Below are positions 40,198 to 51,792 of a stretch of DNA of 64,000 nucleotides, piece by piece. Location of the stretch: NCBI GenBank assembly GCA_003956705.1, contig QZCP01000054.1, positions 8,371-72,370 of the forward strand. Reading direction: 5' to 3'. How positions within the stretch are numbered: position 1 is the first letter of the stretch; every line of letters begins with the position of its first letter. The DNA is from Brevipalpus yothersi. Lineage: Eukaryota > Arthropoda > Arachnida > Trombidiformes > Tenuipalpidae. The notes under the pieces are model-generated. The model was not told the DNA's origin, did no database searches, and saw nothing but the letters and a program-made list of their open reading frames with translations. The translations under genes and the position numbers were made by a program.

Positions 40198-41391
40198 ATG
40201 AATTTAATTTTACTACCAATATTCATTCTTCTGCATCTACTAATCCTAATGGCCTCTGGTCGACAACGACCTTTCTATGTGATTAAACCTGCTCATAATA
40301 GGGATACTTTGATGAGTGCTATTGCCCCAGGATCAAATAATAGTGCCAATGGCTTGATTACTGATGTATATTTCGATAAAGGAGGATTTCCTCAAACAAC
40401 GACATCAAATACAATCACACCAGATTCTTCTTTTCATGAATACATGAGATGGGTGGGTATCACAGCTGCTGAAGGTGAGTATATTTTTATATTCTTATGG
40501 CTGAAAACCACAGTGGTCCTTGTTGATCTTTCTTAATATAGTTGATGATTATCGTCCGAATCAATTCATAGAATTACAGAGAAAAGAGTTTACAGCTTTC
40601 ATCAAATCGAAATTTGTTCCTAGCTATCGAGTTGGTGCTATGAATATCATGTTGCTTGATGCTTAGTTGTCTGAAAGAAATGTGAATTATAAATATTACA
40701 ATTTCCTAGCTAACATGTGATCGATTTGCTTCTTCCAGGTTATAAGCGAGGCAAAAAGTTCATCTTACAGATATTTGTCCTTAAAATCAATGATGTATCT
40801 CCGGGTAGAACGAAGTATATCGCTAAAAATTTTGCTAATTATTTGTGGCAATATATTTTGGGAAAAACAAAGCCCCAATTCACGGTGATTATAATAATCA
40901 ACAAATATGCAGATTATTTTTATATTCGAGAATTAGCATTCAATACAAGTGGAAGTAAACATCAGACTAGAGTGGGATTTGGATTTAAAAATTACCAGCC
41001 AAAATTTGCCGGAAGTGATATCCGCTCAAGTTTTAACACAACGAATATTTGGCAAGCAGGACTATCAAGTCATTTAGACCCTCGAGTTCCACATGAGATT
41101 ATCGAGGAAGCTGTGGGTTATAGGAATAATGAGGGAATAAAAAAAGTCATTGCTGGAATTGTCTCACTATCAAGAACGATAAAAGAATTATTATAGTAAG
41201 GCTTATTTGTGACTATTTTTTCATTCTTTTTCTCAACAAGCTTTCTTCTGATTTGTCATAGTTACAATATTGATGGAATTGTGACAACTGATATCGATAC
41301 TTTGCTTGATATATTGGAAGGAAGAGAATTCAAAGAGTTGTATCGCTTTGCTAAATTAGAAGATGACCCATTTAAAGCGGTGCCGGAGTGA
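40198..41391 (+). CDS. Sphingomyelinase D-like secreted protein 1
   Basis: Three exons (40198-40474, 40739-41195, 41262-41391) with phases 1 and 2 give 287 residues. Residues 1-20 are a hydrophobic signal peptide. The body follows the sphingomyelinase D / GDPD-type TIM-barrel family: an N-terminal strand, a 'TDVYFD' strand, an 'LQIFVLK' strand, the family 'NIWQAG' motif, and a C-terminal 'DGIVTTD' strand followed by a DDPFK tail. In active enzymes a His pair (positions 12 and 47 in the usual numbering) and Glu32, Asp34 and Asp91 form the catalytic and metal site. Here only the Asp of TDV is clear. The Glu position is Ile, the second His is absent and the Asp91 position is Val. The product is probably a secreted, non-catalytic relative. 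Whether it binds lipid or a host component is unknown. Confidence 0.8.
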
Positions 41392-41560
41392 AATTCGAAA
41401 CCAAGATGAAAAATTGTTCGATGGTCACCTTTTTGGAGTAAAATTTGAAATATTCATCATCAAACTGAAAACATACTTATTTTTTCTTTAAGATCTCTCT
41501 ACCTAACTGGCCTTAAGATTGTCGATGACTGTGAATTAATAGTTTAGAGAGCCTCATTGC

Positions 41561-41760
41561 TCATGGAATGATACAGTACAGAGAATTATGTATAGAGAAT
41601 TGCTTAATTTTTCTTGAGAACGTAGAACACCAGCATAACTGTTAACTGTTAAGTTTGAGGCTCTCTGAATTCCATTCCAATCTTACCAATAGAATCACAC
41701 AGAATAACGTTCGTTGCTCAGATCCATCTCAAGTGCTGGCATCTGAAGAGAAATCTGCTG
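41561..41760 (+). repeat. Duplicated upstream block of SMaseD-like gene 2
   Basis: Diverged copy of 39761-39940. It lies about the same distance ahead of its gene as the first block does. Confidence 0.7.
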
Positions 41761-41933
41761 GAGAAACTATTCCTTAGCTCTGTGAATTTTGGTATAAATT
41801 TTGATATAATTTGATGTGAATTTCTACCAATATCGTCGAATTCTGAATAAACGATTGAATTTTTTCTCAAATATTTTCAAACGGACTGATTGGAATTCGT
41901 CAGTAATTTTGGTAGTTCTCATTTTTTTATAAA

Positions 41934-43398
41934 ATGAATCCACTAATTCTATCAATATTGAATTTCCTGTATCTATTAATTCCAATGGTTTATGGTCAAC
42001 AGCGACCCTCTTATATGGTTAACCCAACTCATAAAAGGGTTACTTTGTTGGATGCCTTTCGAGCGGACTCAAATCTTAGTGCCAACAGCATGAAAACTGA
42101 TGTATATATTGATAAAAGTACACATCCAAAATCAACGACAACAGATACAATAACATCAGATCCTTCTCCTCATGCTAAATTACGGCCTTTTTATATTATC
42201 AGACCAGCACATGATGAATCTTCGGTGTTTGGTGCTCTAGGGGTGGATGGAGGTGTTTCCAATGGCATAATTACTGATGTATATTTTGATAGAAGAGGAC
42301 AACCTAAATCAACCACCAAAAGTACAATCATATCAGATGGAGCTGATTTTATTGATTATCTGGACAAATTGCGAATGGGGTTGGATACACGTGAGTGTTT
42401 TCAATACTCTTACATAAGTCTTGATTTTTTTCGATACCAGGAGGAGAGGATTGAGGAAAAAATCAATTTAATTTGGAACCAATTTTCCTCAGAATCATCC
42501 CTTACAGAATGAGGAATTGAACTCAAGGGACATGTATGATTGAATATTTCAAAATCTTCTCACAGATAGCTGATAGTAGTCCTCAAAATCGAATCATCGT
42601 TCTCGAAAATATTTCTGACAATTTTCATTCAATTTGAGGTTGTTCCGAGCTACTGGATCTATTGTTAAACTCTTTGATACAAGGCTGCTTAGTGCTTAGT
42701 AATCTGAAGACATATGAATATTTGACATTCCAATTTTATTCTTGATTCTTTCAGTGAAGGTTGGTGAAAGAAATTTCACCTTACAGATTTTCAACCTTGA
42801 AGTAGATGATGTTCCCAGCGATAGAAGGCATTATATTGCTAAAAATTTCACTGACAAGTTGTGGAAACATGTGTTCAGCAAATTGGAAACCACGCTCACG
42901 GTTATCATAATGGTTGAAAATTTGGGAGGCTATATGCGTGATATGAAGTTTAACATAAGTAGTATCAAGCACAAGGTTAAGCTGGGATGGGCGCTAAAAA
43001 ATGGATATCCACCAAATACCGCTGAAACATTCCGTAAATTCTTGAATACTACAAATATTTGGCAAGCAGGACTATCAAGTCGATTCGATCCTCGTATTCC
43101 GCATGAGATTATCGAGCAAGCTACCAATAATAGGAACGATAAAGGAATAAAGAAAGTCATTGCTGGAGTGGTCTCTCTGCAAAAAACGATGAGAGAATTA
43201 TTATAGTGAGGCTAATTTGTGGCTACCTTTCATATTTTTCTCAACAGATTTTCTTTGTTTCACAATAGCTACAATATTGATGGAATCGTAACAACTGATG
43301 CCCAAGCTTTGAACAAAGTAATGGAAGAGACAGAGTTCAAGGAGAAATATCGCTTAGCTACGTGGAATGATGACCCATTTAAAGTATTCAAAGCTTGA
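41934..43398 (+). CDS. Sphingomyelinase D-like secreted protein 2, duplicated N-terminus
   Basis: Exons 41934-42390, 42755-43205 and 43269-43398 join in frame to 345 residues, longer than its neighbours. A signal peptide comes first. Exon 1 then holds two tandem copies of the N-terminal barrel segment: RPSYMVNP... to TDVYID, then RPFYIIRP... to TDVYFD. The other cluster members have one. Exons 2 and 3 carry the IWQAG and DGIVTTD strands as in gene 1. The metal-site Glu is missing in both copies (Met-Lys-Thr-Asp and Ile-Ile-Thr-Asp). The strand that carries Asp91/Lys93 in active enzymes reads IFNLEVD, so both are lost. A candidate AATAAA lies at 43434. Confidence 0.8.
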
Positions 43399-43433
43399 TG
43401 TAATTTTTGGAGCCAAAATGAAGAAAATTGTTC

Positions 43434-43439
43434 AATAAA
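43434..43439 (+). promoter_or_regulatory. Polyadenylation signal, SMaseD-like gene 2
   Basis: AATAAA 36 bases after the stop codon. Confidence 0.55.
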
Positions 43440-44086
43440 TTTATTATTCTTCGAGTAAAATCAGAATATCTATCTCAAAACTAGAGGTGATCTTAATTCC
43501 CTCAAACTTTTAAGTTCCACTGTACTCGATTGGCCTTAAAGTTACCAATGGATGAAAATTTGATGTTAATTAGGATTGAATCTAAGAATTGGATTATCAC
43601 TTAATCACTTTACCGATAAATTTTGTGAATTCTCAGATCATCTCTCTCTCGCTCTTATCATCCCCAAAGAGATTGATTTCTAGGAATTTCGAGATTTCAC
43701 AATGCAACAGAATCTACTTAGAAAATTACATATTCTTCTCAACCCGAGAGCTAACCCAATGCCTTACAATTGTGGATGATGGCAATGTTTTCATCAATTA
43801 TATATCTCTCAAATCGACGATAGGTAAAAAGTTCGGTAAAAAGTAAGTTATAAATATCTTACTTCCATTTTAAATTCGAATGTAAAGTTTTCATTAAGAT
43901 CAAATTGGTATTCTACGCAAAACCATCTGGAAATTTTTCAAATAAATAGATTCTAACATTACCTAACACTTTGATCTTTTGATTGCTCTCCTTCTCAACA
44001 TTATAAGGTCTACATTGAATATTTCACCTGTTAAATATTCTACATTAAACTTTCGAACACTATTGAATGATAAACTGACACACAAA

Positions 44087-45069
44087 ATGGAGTCTCGTAT
44101 GATTAGTATTTTACTTTTGATAAGTATAAGTTCGGTGGTAATTGGAAAAAGTCCAAAACCTATCTATGCTGTCAAAAATGATGTCGAAAATGTGAAAGAA
44201 ATCGATAAAGCCGTTAATGAAGGTGCAAATGGACTCTATTCCACCTTCAAGTTCGATAGCGATGGAACACCTAAATCAGTTGGAGGGATGATCTCAGGAG
44301 ATAATGTTGATGTCTATTTCGATGGGCTGAGAAAAAAGATTGATCCACGTAAATTTTTTCTGTGAATGCTAATTTTTGACTCGAAAACTAAATTTTTCTC
44401 TATCTTTCTCTAATAGAAAGCAAAAACTACAACGAAACTCTGGTCCTACAAATCTTTGAAACTGATGTTTCTGGATTAGACCATGAGAAGAAAAAGGGTG
44501 CTGCTATAAAACTTAGAGACCTCATGTTAAAACATCAACTTCTAAAGAAAGATACTGCCAATTTTGCCATTGTTTTCCTAATTACTCAACCTGGAGATGC
44601 AAATTTTATAAACCTTTTCCTTGAGTTGCCTGATGGAGGAGATGGCTATCAAAAGCATCGAATTGGAGCTGGAATCAAGAATGGAAGTCCTGAAGAAAAT
44701 AAGGATACTCTCAAAAAAATTGTTCCAAATGGCTTTATTTGGCAGGCTAATTTAGTAGGGAAATTGAATCCCAATCTGCCCCATGCAGAGTATGAGAAGG
44801 CTCTCAAACTTAAAGAAAAAGGTGAAATATCAAAAGTTGTTGGTGGAATTGTTTACCGAGATACAACAATGCAAAACTTGTTGACGTAAGTAATGGAATT
44901 GATGATTTTTTTCCTCTTTTAACAATACTTTCTTTCATTCAATAGATACAATATGGATGCAATAGTGACCACTGATCCTGGCGGTTTGGTTAGAATAGTA
45001 GGGGATGCAAAAAATAAAGACAAATATCGTATGGCTAAAAGAAGTGATGATCCAACAAAAACTTTCTAA
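44087..45069 (+). CDS. Sphingomyelinase D-like secreted protein 3
   Basis: Exons 44087-44348, 44417-44885 and 44946-45069 give 284 residues. I chose the ATG at 44087 because it is followed directly by a signal peptide (MISILLLISISSVVIG). An in-frame ATG at 43979 would add 36 residues without a signal character. Intron phases match genes 1 and 2 (1, then 2). The N-terminal strand reads GANGLYSTFKFD, so both metal-ligand acids of active enzymes are gone. The FIWQAN motif and the C-terminal DAIVTTD strand are kept. The tail is basic (KRSDDPTKTF). AATAAA occurs at 45110. Confidence 0.78.
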
Positions 45070-45109
45070 TGAGCGAATTAAATCGATGATAGTTCATGAA
45101 GAGAGTCTG

Positions 45110-45115
45110 AATAAA
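45110..45115 (+). promoter_or_regulatory. Polyadenylation signal, SMaseD-like gene 3
   Basis: AATAAA 41 bases after the stop codon, overlapping a second AATAAA. Confidence 0.55.
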
Positions 45116-45505
45116 TAAATTTTGATTTCAATCTTATTCCTCTCCATTGATTTCTAAATTGCGGTGAATCCAATCACTTGCATAACATTATAGGAAATGC
45201 TCATCGGTTTTATGGCAGATTTTTTAAACATTCCTCTCCATGTGTACAAAAAAGTATATTGGCAATGTGCTAGTTATGGAAATATTATGTATCTCATATG
45301 AATTGTATTATCATAATTAGATAATGATGTTTCAATGCATCTTCATTACGATACTTCAGAGAAACAGAGTAAGAAAGAGACATGGAAAGAAAAAATAGGA
45401 ATCAATTAAGAGAATATTCAACAATTTTTTCAGTCCATCAAGATTGCATCTTATTTGGAAAAAAGAAATATAATATAAATTCAAAGTACAGATCATCATC
45501 ATAAA

Positions 45506-46496
45506 ATGAATACGATTTTTGTCATTGTGCTCATCGTGACAATGAACATGTTCACCATTGATGGTGAACGATCTATCTATCTTATTTATCCTGATGTGAA
45601 TTCTGGGGACGATATAATAGAAACCTTGAGAACAGGAGCCAACACATTTCATACCTATTTTGATTTTGAGAAAAACGGAGATCCTAAATCTACTAGCACA
45701 AGTTGGTTCGGATCACAGCGTTTTGAAGCGTATCTGGTTCATTTGAGAGACAGAATTTTGCTTGGTGAATATTTTGATTATGAATTGCTTGTCCATTTCT
45801 TACTGTTTATTTTTTTTATCTTCAGATAGCAAAATTCGCAATGACCGTCTTGTCCTACAAATTTTTGAGCCAAAATTGAGTGATCTCATTTGGGGAGCAA
45901 AAGTCAATGCTGCCAAAAAGATGGGCAAACTTTTTAGCAAATATATTCTCAACAATCAAACGAGAGGCTTCAATGTCGTAATCATGTTGAAAACTTCTAG
46001 TGATCTTGTTTTTGTAGAACATTTCATCCAGTTACATTCGAAGAAAGCTGATTTTATTAATCGAATAGGTTGGGGATTCATAAATGGTGATCCTTATGAA
46101 AATTTTGAATTACTTAAGAAATATACTCCAAACATTTGGCAAGAAGTCATGAATTCTGGTCCAGATTTTCTTTTTCCTTATGATAACCTATCAATGGCTC
46201 TCTCTAGTCGAAACAAGGGATTAGTGAAAAAAGTTATCACTGGAATTGACGTTCTTGAAAGCACTATAAAGTCAAGATTGAGGTAAGATTAAGGTATCCT
46301 GATTAGGGGGCTCATCTTGAATGAATTTTTTTGATCAAACAGCAGGCAAGTCGATGGAATCATTACAAAGTCCCCTGAAAAGCTGCTCAATCTTCTTTAT
46401 TTATCTAAATATAGAGAAAAATTTTGCTTGGCTACCAAGGAAGACAATCCTTTCAAATCGACTCCAAGTTTCAATTACCCAGATCTTGATTCTTAA
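45506..46496 (+). CDS. Sphingomyelinase D-like secreted protein 4
   Basis: Exons 45506-45764, 45826-46282 and 46343-46496 give about 289 residues. The acceptor of exon 3 could instead be 3 bases later. Residues 1-19 form a signal peptide. It is the most diverged member: the metal-site strand reads ANTFHTYFDFE, and the usual catalytic acids and histidines are not recognisable. The NIWQ motif, the RLVLQIFEPKL strand and the VDGIIT C-terminal strand with a DNPFKS tail place it in the family. The intron positions and phases are the same as in the other three, which supports origin by tandem duplication. Confidence 0.75.
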
Positions 46497-47380
46497 CTTT
46501 TATCAGCATTTCATTGAAATGCATCTAAATAATAGGAATGCCATTCTTTCTCCTATTTTATCATTCATTTTTTGAAGAACTATCCGAAGAGCCCAAATTT
46601 CTGGCTGTTTTATCCTTGTGACATGAAGTTGATAATTCAAGGTAACGAGAATTTGATACTTGAAAATTCATCGCTAATTGAGATTCAAAAAAATTATTAA
46701 CTGAAACCGCTTCTGGATTAAATTACAATTCTACAAAGAGCAATTCTAGAATTATATAATTTTCACATCAAAGCACCTCTTATTTGAACGTAATTTGGAG
46801 CAATCTCATGCTCAAAGGTTAAGTAGGCCGAAATCCATCGATTCTCGGATTGTGAATAACAATCCTTAGCAAAATCTGAGCTTTGAAGTAATCGTCCAAC
46901 AACCTATGATCGAAGAGGTTTTCCTGTTCCACGAAACTCTCCCTATTTTCTTGGGAATAAATCTGGGGAAAATAATTAACAGCTCTCTATAATGTGACTT
47001 ATTTCGGCTTCCGACCTTAACAATTAAGATCAATCACAGGAAAATTGAAGCATTTTCTATTCCAGAGAGAATTTTGATGCTAACGAAGTTGTATCATCTT
47101 TACAAGTTCTTGAGTTCAGAACTTTTTTCAACTCAAAAAAGTTTGATTCTGCGCAGACTCTGTCTTACTTTTTGTGCTGACATCTAGCGAACAGATATCT
47201 ATTTACAAGAAAAAATTTTTTTTTGCTTTAAAAAATGAAAATGAATTTGCTTGGGAAAGTCTGAAATGTTGTGATTAAATTGAACATTCCAATTTTGAAT
47301 TGTTTTTTTGAATTAATTTGAGATCATTGTATTTTTTACGTGATCTGTAATAGTGGTGGATTGTGTCCACCATAATCAAT
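46497..47380. other. Intergenic, AT-rich
   Basis: About 880 bp between the sphingomyelinase D-like cluster and syntaxin 6. No coding or RNA feature recognised. The syntaxin 6 promoter must lie here. Confidence 0.6.
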
Positions 47381-49190
47381 ATGACCGAAGAAGATCCATT
47401 CTATACGATCAGAGAGTAAGTTTGTTGATTTTTCTTTCCGCCTTCGTTTGTTATGTTGTGTTTAATATGTGTTTCAAGTGTTTTTGATTGTATGATTGAA
47501 ATGGCAATCATGATGATGATGATGTTTCATTTATCTGTTCTTACAATGTATGCTGTGTCTCTAGTTTGACGATGATAACCACAAGTGTGTGTATATGTGT
47601 GTGTGAGGGTTTGCTAGGTTGTTTATGGCTGCTTTTTGTCATTATTTTGTTGTTACTTATCATGTTCTACTCTGTTGTTCCACAGTGAAGTATTGAAAGC
47701 TCTCGAAAAATCGCGCAATCTGTATCAATGTTGGCGAGGACAGCATACCGATCAGAGCAATTTTGGAAATATTCCCCAAGATCCCAACTGGATCAAGACA
47801 GAGTTGAAAAACAAGTTACGCTCAATTGATTGGGATCTTGAAGATTTAGAGGAAGCATTAGGTAAATATGTTTGACGATGTCTTGTATTGGATGTTTTCC
47901 GATTGTCGATCGGTAGAAAATGTCTGGTGTCTTTGTCTAATGTAAAATTCATGTACATTGTGTATTTCAACTGGTCATTGCTCCAAATCGTCTGACAACA
48001 TGATGCTCTGATGGAAGAGTTTGTTACTTCTCAAGTTTTTTATGGTCGTTCAACTTGACTCTGTGTTGGGACGCATCATAATCTCATTTATGCAACGAAA
48101 GAAGTTGATGTCATTGAGATGAATTGCTGCTCATCATATTTCCATGATGTTATGATCGTAAAAATGGACTCTAAGTCAATGAAGATAGAGAAGAAGATTA
48201 CCTCAATGTCTGAACTATATATCAGTTGTCGCTACTATCATGAGGTAGATTTTGCCTTAAAAGGCCATGAGAACTTACACCTACTCTTTTTCATCATCGT
48301 AGCGGGAGTTAAGTCAGAAAAGTGTAATGTTTCAATTTTTCACTTTACATTATGAGCACCACAATTAAGAGATCGAATAGAAAATTTGATCTTATGATCA
48401 GCTTGATTCATTGTCGTGTTTCAATGGAATAAGTGTTGGAAATTGCTTTACGATAGAATTCATTCAATCTCTTTCTCTTCTCTTTCTACCAGGTATTGTT
48501 GGGAATCATCCTGATAAGTTCAAATTGGACGAAAAAGAAATCGCAAATCGACGTGCCTTCATCGAACAAACAAGAGGTGAAATTAAACAAATGAAAGATG
48601 ATCTGACTGAGAACAAAGATTTGAAAAAAGATGCGGTTCAAGCGATGACCGCTCTCTTGAACCAAGGGATTTCCATAAGTAACTCCGCTACAAGTGGGCC
48701 TGCTCGTTATACCAGATTACAGAACGAATTAGAGAGTCCAAATCGTATGGTTTATAATCAGACTGAGATATCCATCGATGAATGTCTCAATCAGAATGCC
48801 AATCATCAAGATATTGGAAATTTGACCAGTGATATGATTTCGAATCATCCACAAAACTATGTCGATGAGCAGGCAGTGTAAGTTATTAACAATCGAGTAC
48901 ATGTAAATCTTTCCCATTATTAATATTCATGAACTATTTTAGCATGCTTGAAGATTATGCTCAAGGTTTGGACTTGAGAGATCCCACTTTCGATTCACCG
49001 CTAAAGAAAGTAGCACGAGTACTTCATCTGACTGATGGTAAGATAGTGCTTACCCTTGTTCGATTTGAACATGCCATTGGCTTGATTCTAATCGGAACTT
49101 TTTCTCTCTCATGTTACAGGAAAAAAGCAAGTCACTGCTGCTGGGGTTGTTGCCGCTTTCATCTTGCTATTTGTTATCATTTGGATTTGA
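47381..49190 (+). CDS. STX6: Syntaxin 6 (Golgi/TGN Qc-SNARE)
   Basis: Five exons (47381-47415, 47686-47861, 48493-48877, 48943-49037, 49120-49190) join in frame to 253 residues, against about 255 in vertebrates. Syntaxin 6 is a Qc-SNARE of the trans-Golgi network and endosomes. The N-terminus MTEEDPFYTIRDEV matches the family's start. The Habc helices follow, with LRSIDWDLEDLEEAL near residues 57-70. The SNARE C-terminal half contains DEQAVMLEDY with the zero-layer Gln197. A single C-terminal transmembrane segment spans about 235-253. All four introns have GT..AG ends with consistent phases. Oddly, the SNARE helix contains prolines at 190, 213 and 218. Tail-to-tail with TSEN2, 366 bp apart. 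Confidence 0.93.
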
Positions 49191-49465
49191 TATTGAAAAT
49201 ATCAAAAACTTTCACTTGTTTTGCCTTAATGTTCAACACAAATTGTAGCTCAACAACGAGACAACTATGATCATCGCCACCATGCATTTGGACAATCATA
49301 TTTTAGAGAATTTTCACTAATCACATAGAGATCATATCAAGTTTCCTCATATCCATTCAAAAGCATCATTCCATCCGTTGATACAACATTTTCATTTTCC
49401 ACTTGTAAAGGGACAAGATGTGATCATGCAATATCATCTATCTTAGGAACTATGGTGATTATACA

Positions 49466-49471
49466 TTTATT
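49466..49471 (-). promoter_or_regulatory. Polyadenylation signal of TSEN2
   Basis: AATAAA on the minus strand, 86 bases past the TSEN2 stop. Confidence 0.5.
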
Positions 49472-49556
49472 CCAATATTATTTATCTCAATATTTTAACA
49501 ACAAAATCTGTTGTAAATATCTCATCATTGTACAAGAAGAGAAATCTTAGCAAAAA

Positions 49557-50735
49557 TCAAGCCTCTTGATTCGATCGATCTGTACTTTGAGTTGGTTGTC
49601 TCTCTCTTCCAGCTTCAAATCTTTTTAAAACTATATTCTAAATAGGAAAAAGAGGACAATCATTGTAAAATTTTCTTTTCTCAATGTTAAAATTATCACA
49701 GCAACTCACTTCAATTTCGAATGATTTGATAACTCGTGGATCGTCAAATTGACAGCTTTCAGGAATGTGTACCAGACAAAGAACTGGATTTTTTCCAACA
49801 TTCTCAGTGACTCTCACCCATGATGAAAGGTAGAGCCAATCGCGCGATGGATACTTTGATTCGACTTTCTCATTAAATTTCAAAGAATATACAACAATCG
49901 AAAAAAGTGAATGAAAAAATGCTGGTCCCTCTTTGTAGGCAACAAAATCGCTTCCATACTTAATGCCACTTTTCACCACCCAACCTTTAGAACGAAAATA
50001 GTGATATGCCGCATAATAAGAAGCGAAATGACTAGGATCTTGTGGATCATGAAGTGAACAGAATGTTTTCCAAATTTCTTTAAGACTAAGCTGACGATCG
50101 AGATGTGGATCGGTAACGTTCATACAGCCGAGAGCATACGAAAGAAAGAAAACTTCCTCCAATCCAAGGCACAATTTTTCATCTTCACCATTGCTTTTAA
50201 TCAAACGGTCAAGAGATGGTTCAATATTTAACTGAGATTCGTTGACCAGCAGATTGGATGACTGAGAGGTGTTTGATTTCGTTTCGGTTGTAGTTGCGGT
50301 TGTTGTTGTTGTTGTTGTTGTCGTTAAATGAGGTGAATAGAGATCATCGATTATTTTCTGTGTTTCCGGAATGTATGGAAATAATTTTTGAAGATCAGTT
50401 TCCGAATGTTTATCACTTTTGGATCTACTAGGAGTTAATTTTGAGACAACTTCAAAAACTGGTGCATTACTTGACAATGATCCTTTGCCAAAATAGCCAT
50501 GTTGATACAGAGCGTACATTGAACTTTCATCGTGTACCTCACAGCATCGTTTCTCATGATTAATGTAACAATTAAAGTAGATCACAGCTTTGTCAGTAGA
50601 TAAAGGATACTGAATTCGTCCAGCATCATTAACCAATGGTATAGGATATGGAAGTCTATTTTCTAGTAAAAAATTATGTTTCCTAATTGATTTACGATCA
50701 CTTTTTCGATCGATTAGAACTTGAAGACTATTCAT
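49557..50735 (-). CDS. TSEN2: tRNA-splicing endonuclease subunit Sen2
   Basis: Two exons (50735-49710 and 49637-49557) with a 72-nt intron (GTGAGT donor, TTTCCTATTTAG acceptor) give 368 residues. The catalytic subunit cuts the 5' splice site of pre-tRNA introns. The N-terminal YALYQHGYFGKGS and the central LEEVFFLSYALGC are family signatures. The nuclease domain contains YHYFRSKGWVVKSGIKYGSD. The catalytic triad is intact: Tyr267 and His275 in YKEGPAFFH and Lys315 in VGKNP. Without splicing, the frame would run on to an unrelated end (...CPLFPI). The spliced end NIVLKRFEAGR fits the family's C-terminal strand. A low-complexity linker with a long threonine run lies near residues 137-150. Divergent from CHTOP. 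Confidence 0.93.
50282..50327 (-). repeat. Threonine-codon repeat inside TSEN2
   Basis: An ACA/ACG/ACT triplet tract in the TSEN2 linker encodes a Thr run broken by Ala. On the plus strand it reads as GTT/TGT triplets. Confidence 0.8.
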
Positions 50736-51182
50736 ACCTACACATCAACAAAACATTGAGACCAGCAAAATTTTTCACATTCAAATCATTCTCATCACTG
50801 ATTACGCAATCACCTTTCCCCAGAGTCCTATAATCGATTTATTTTATCCACTTTCGATGTCATTTGTAAAAACACTTTTTACTTTAAATTAAATTAAAGT
50901 TTTAGGAACGAGAAATGTTCACTTTCACACGTTTGTGTTGATCTGAAAAAATTTTCACCGAAAAAATATCGATATTTCTTGTTGTATATCGATATTTTGG
51001 TGTGTGTATTTTCGGCTTCAAGCAGCAAAATTTTTGAATCACTTGATTCAAATCAATTGATTACTTTACACAATCAATTGATTTAATTTAATTATATTTA
51101 TTTGATTATCATATTCATCACATTGTACCGCTGTGGGTGACTGGTTGTGGTGTTTTGGTATACAAAATTTGGTTGTTCAATT
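50736..51182. promoter_or_regulatory. Shared TSEN2/CHTOP divergent promoter
   Basis: The 450 bp between the TSEN2 start and the likely CHTOP leader hold two TATCGATA motifs (50967-50974 and 50987-50994), exactly 20 bp apart. Each is extended to a longer palindrome (AATATCGATATT and ATATCGATAT). TATCGATA is the DNA replication-related element recognised by DREF in Drosophila housekeeping promoters. Its use in this organism is inference. Confidence 0.5.
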
Positions 51183-51792
51183 TGTGGATCAATTTCAGAG
51201 TTGATAAAAAGTAAGTAATATTTTTCTTTCTCGCTCATATTGCTTCTTGGTGTGTTCATGGTGTGTGAATCCAAATATGGTTAAATAGGGTGAATTCTTT
51301 TGATGATGATGAATTCTATGATCATCATCTTGATTAGAAGCTAGCTTCATTGTTTTCAGGATATTGGGCTAATTTTGAAAGTTTCCTTTCACTGACTGAA
51401 TGACAGTGTCTTGGGTTAATCTTTCATTGCAATTGATCAGACATCATCACAGCTCGGTCTTCATTTTAATTGATATCTTGATGATTTATGTTAGCGAATG
51501 CACTTATTATTGGAATAAGATGCAAAAACTGTCAACATAATTGCGTTATCTTAATTTATAGAATCTTTCAAGGCGATATATTTGAAAACATTCCATACAT
51601 TCCATTTCTTGACTGTTTGAATTTTCTCAGCTTCAGCTAAAACTTTTGATTTTGTGCGTGTTGAAACTCTTGTCGTTTTCAATCGAATTTTGTTCATCAT
51701 AATATTCCTCATTCCATAATCAATGCTTGATTTTACGCAAAAAGAAATCTAATGTTTTCCAATTTCTTCCATTTCTGATCAGAGTTTGAAAC
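51183..51792 (+). other. CHTOP leader intron (5' UTR)
   Basis: A good donor (AAAAA|GTAAGTAA at 51211) and an acceptor (CTGATCAG at 51775-51782), ten bases ahead of the CHTOP ATG, suggest a 5' UTR intron of about 570 bp. Start of transcription not determined. Confidence 0.5.

Noticed and set aside
43589..43846. Possible fifth cluster member between genes 2 and 3
   Set aside because: The 85-codon frame lacks the signal peptide and family strands, so it is treated as spacer.
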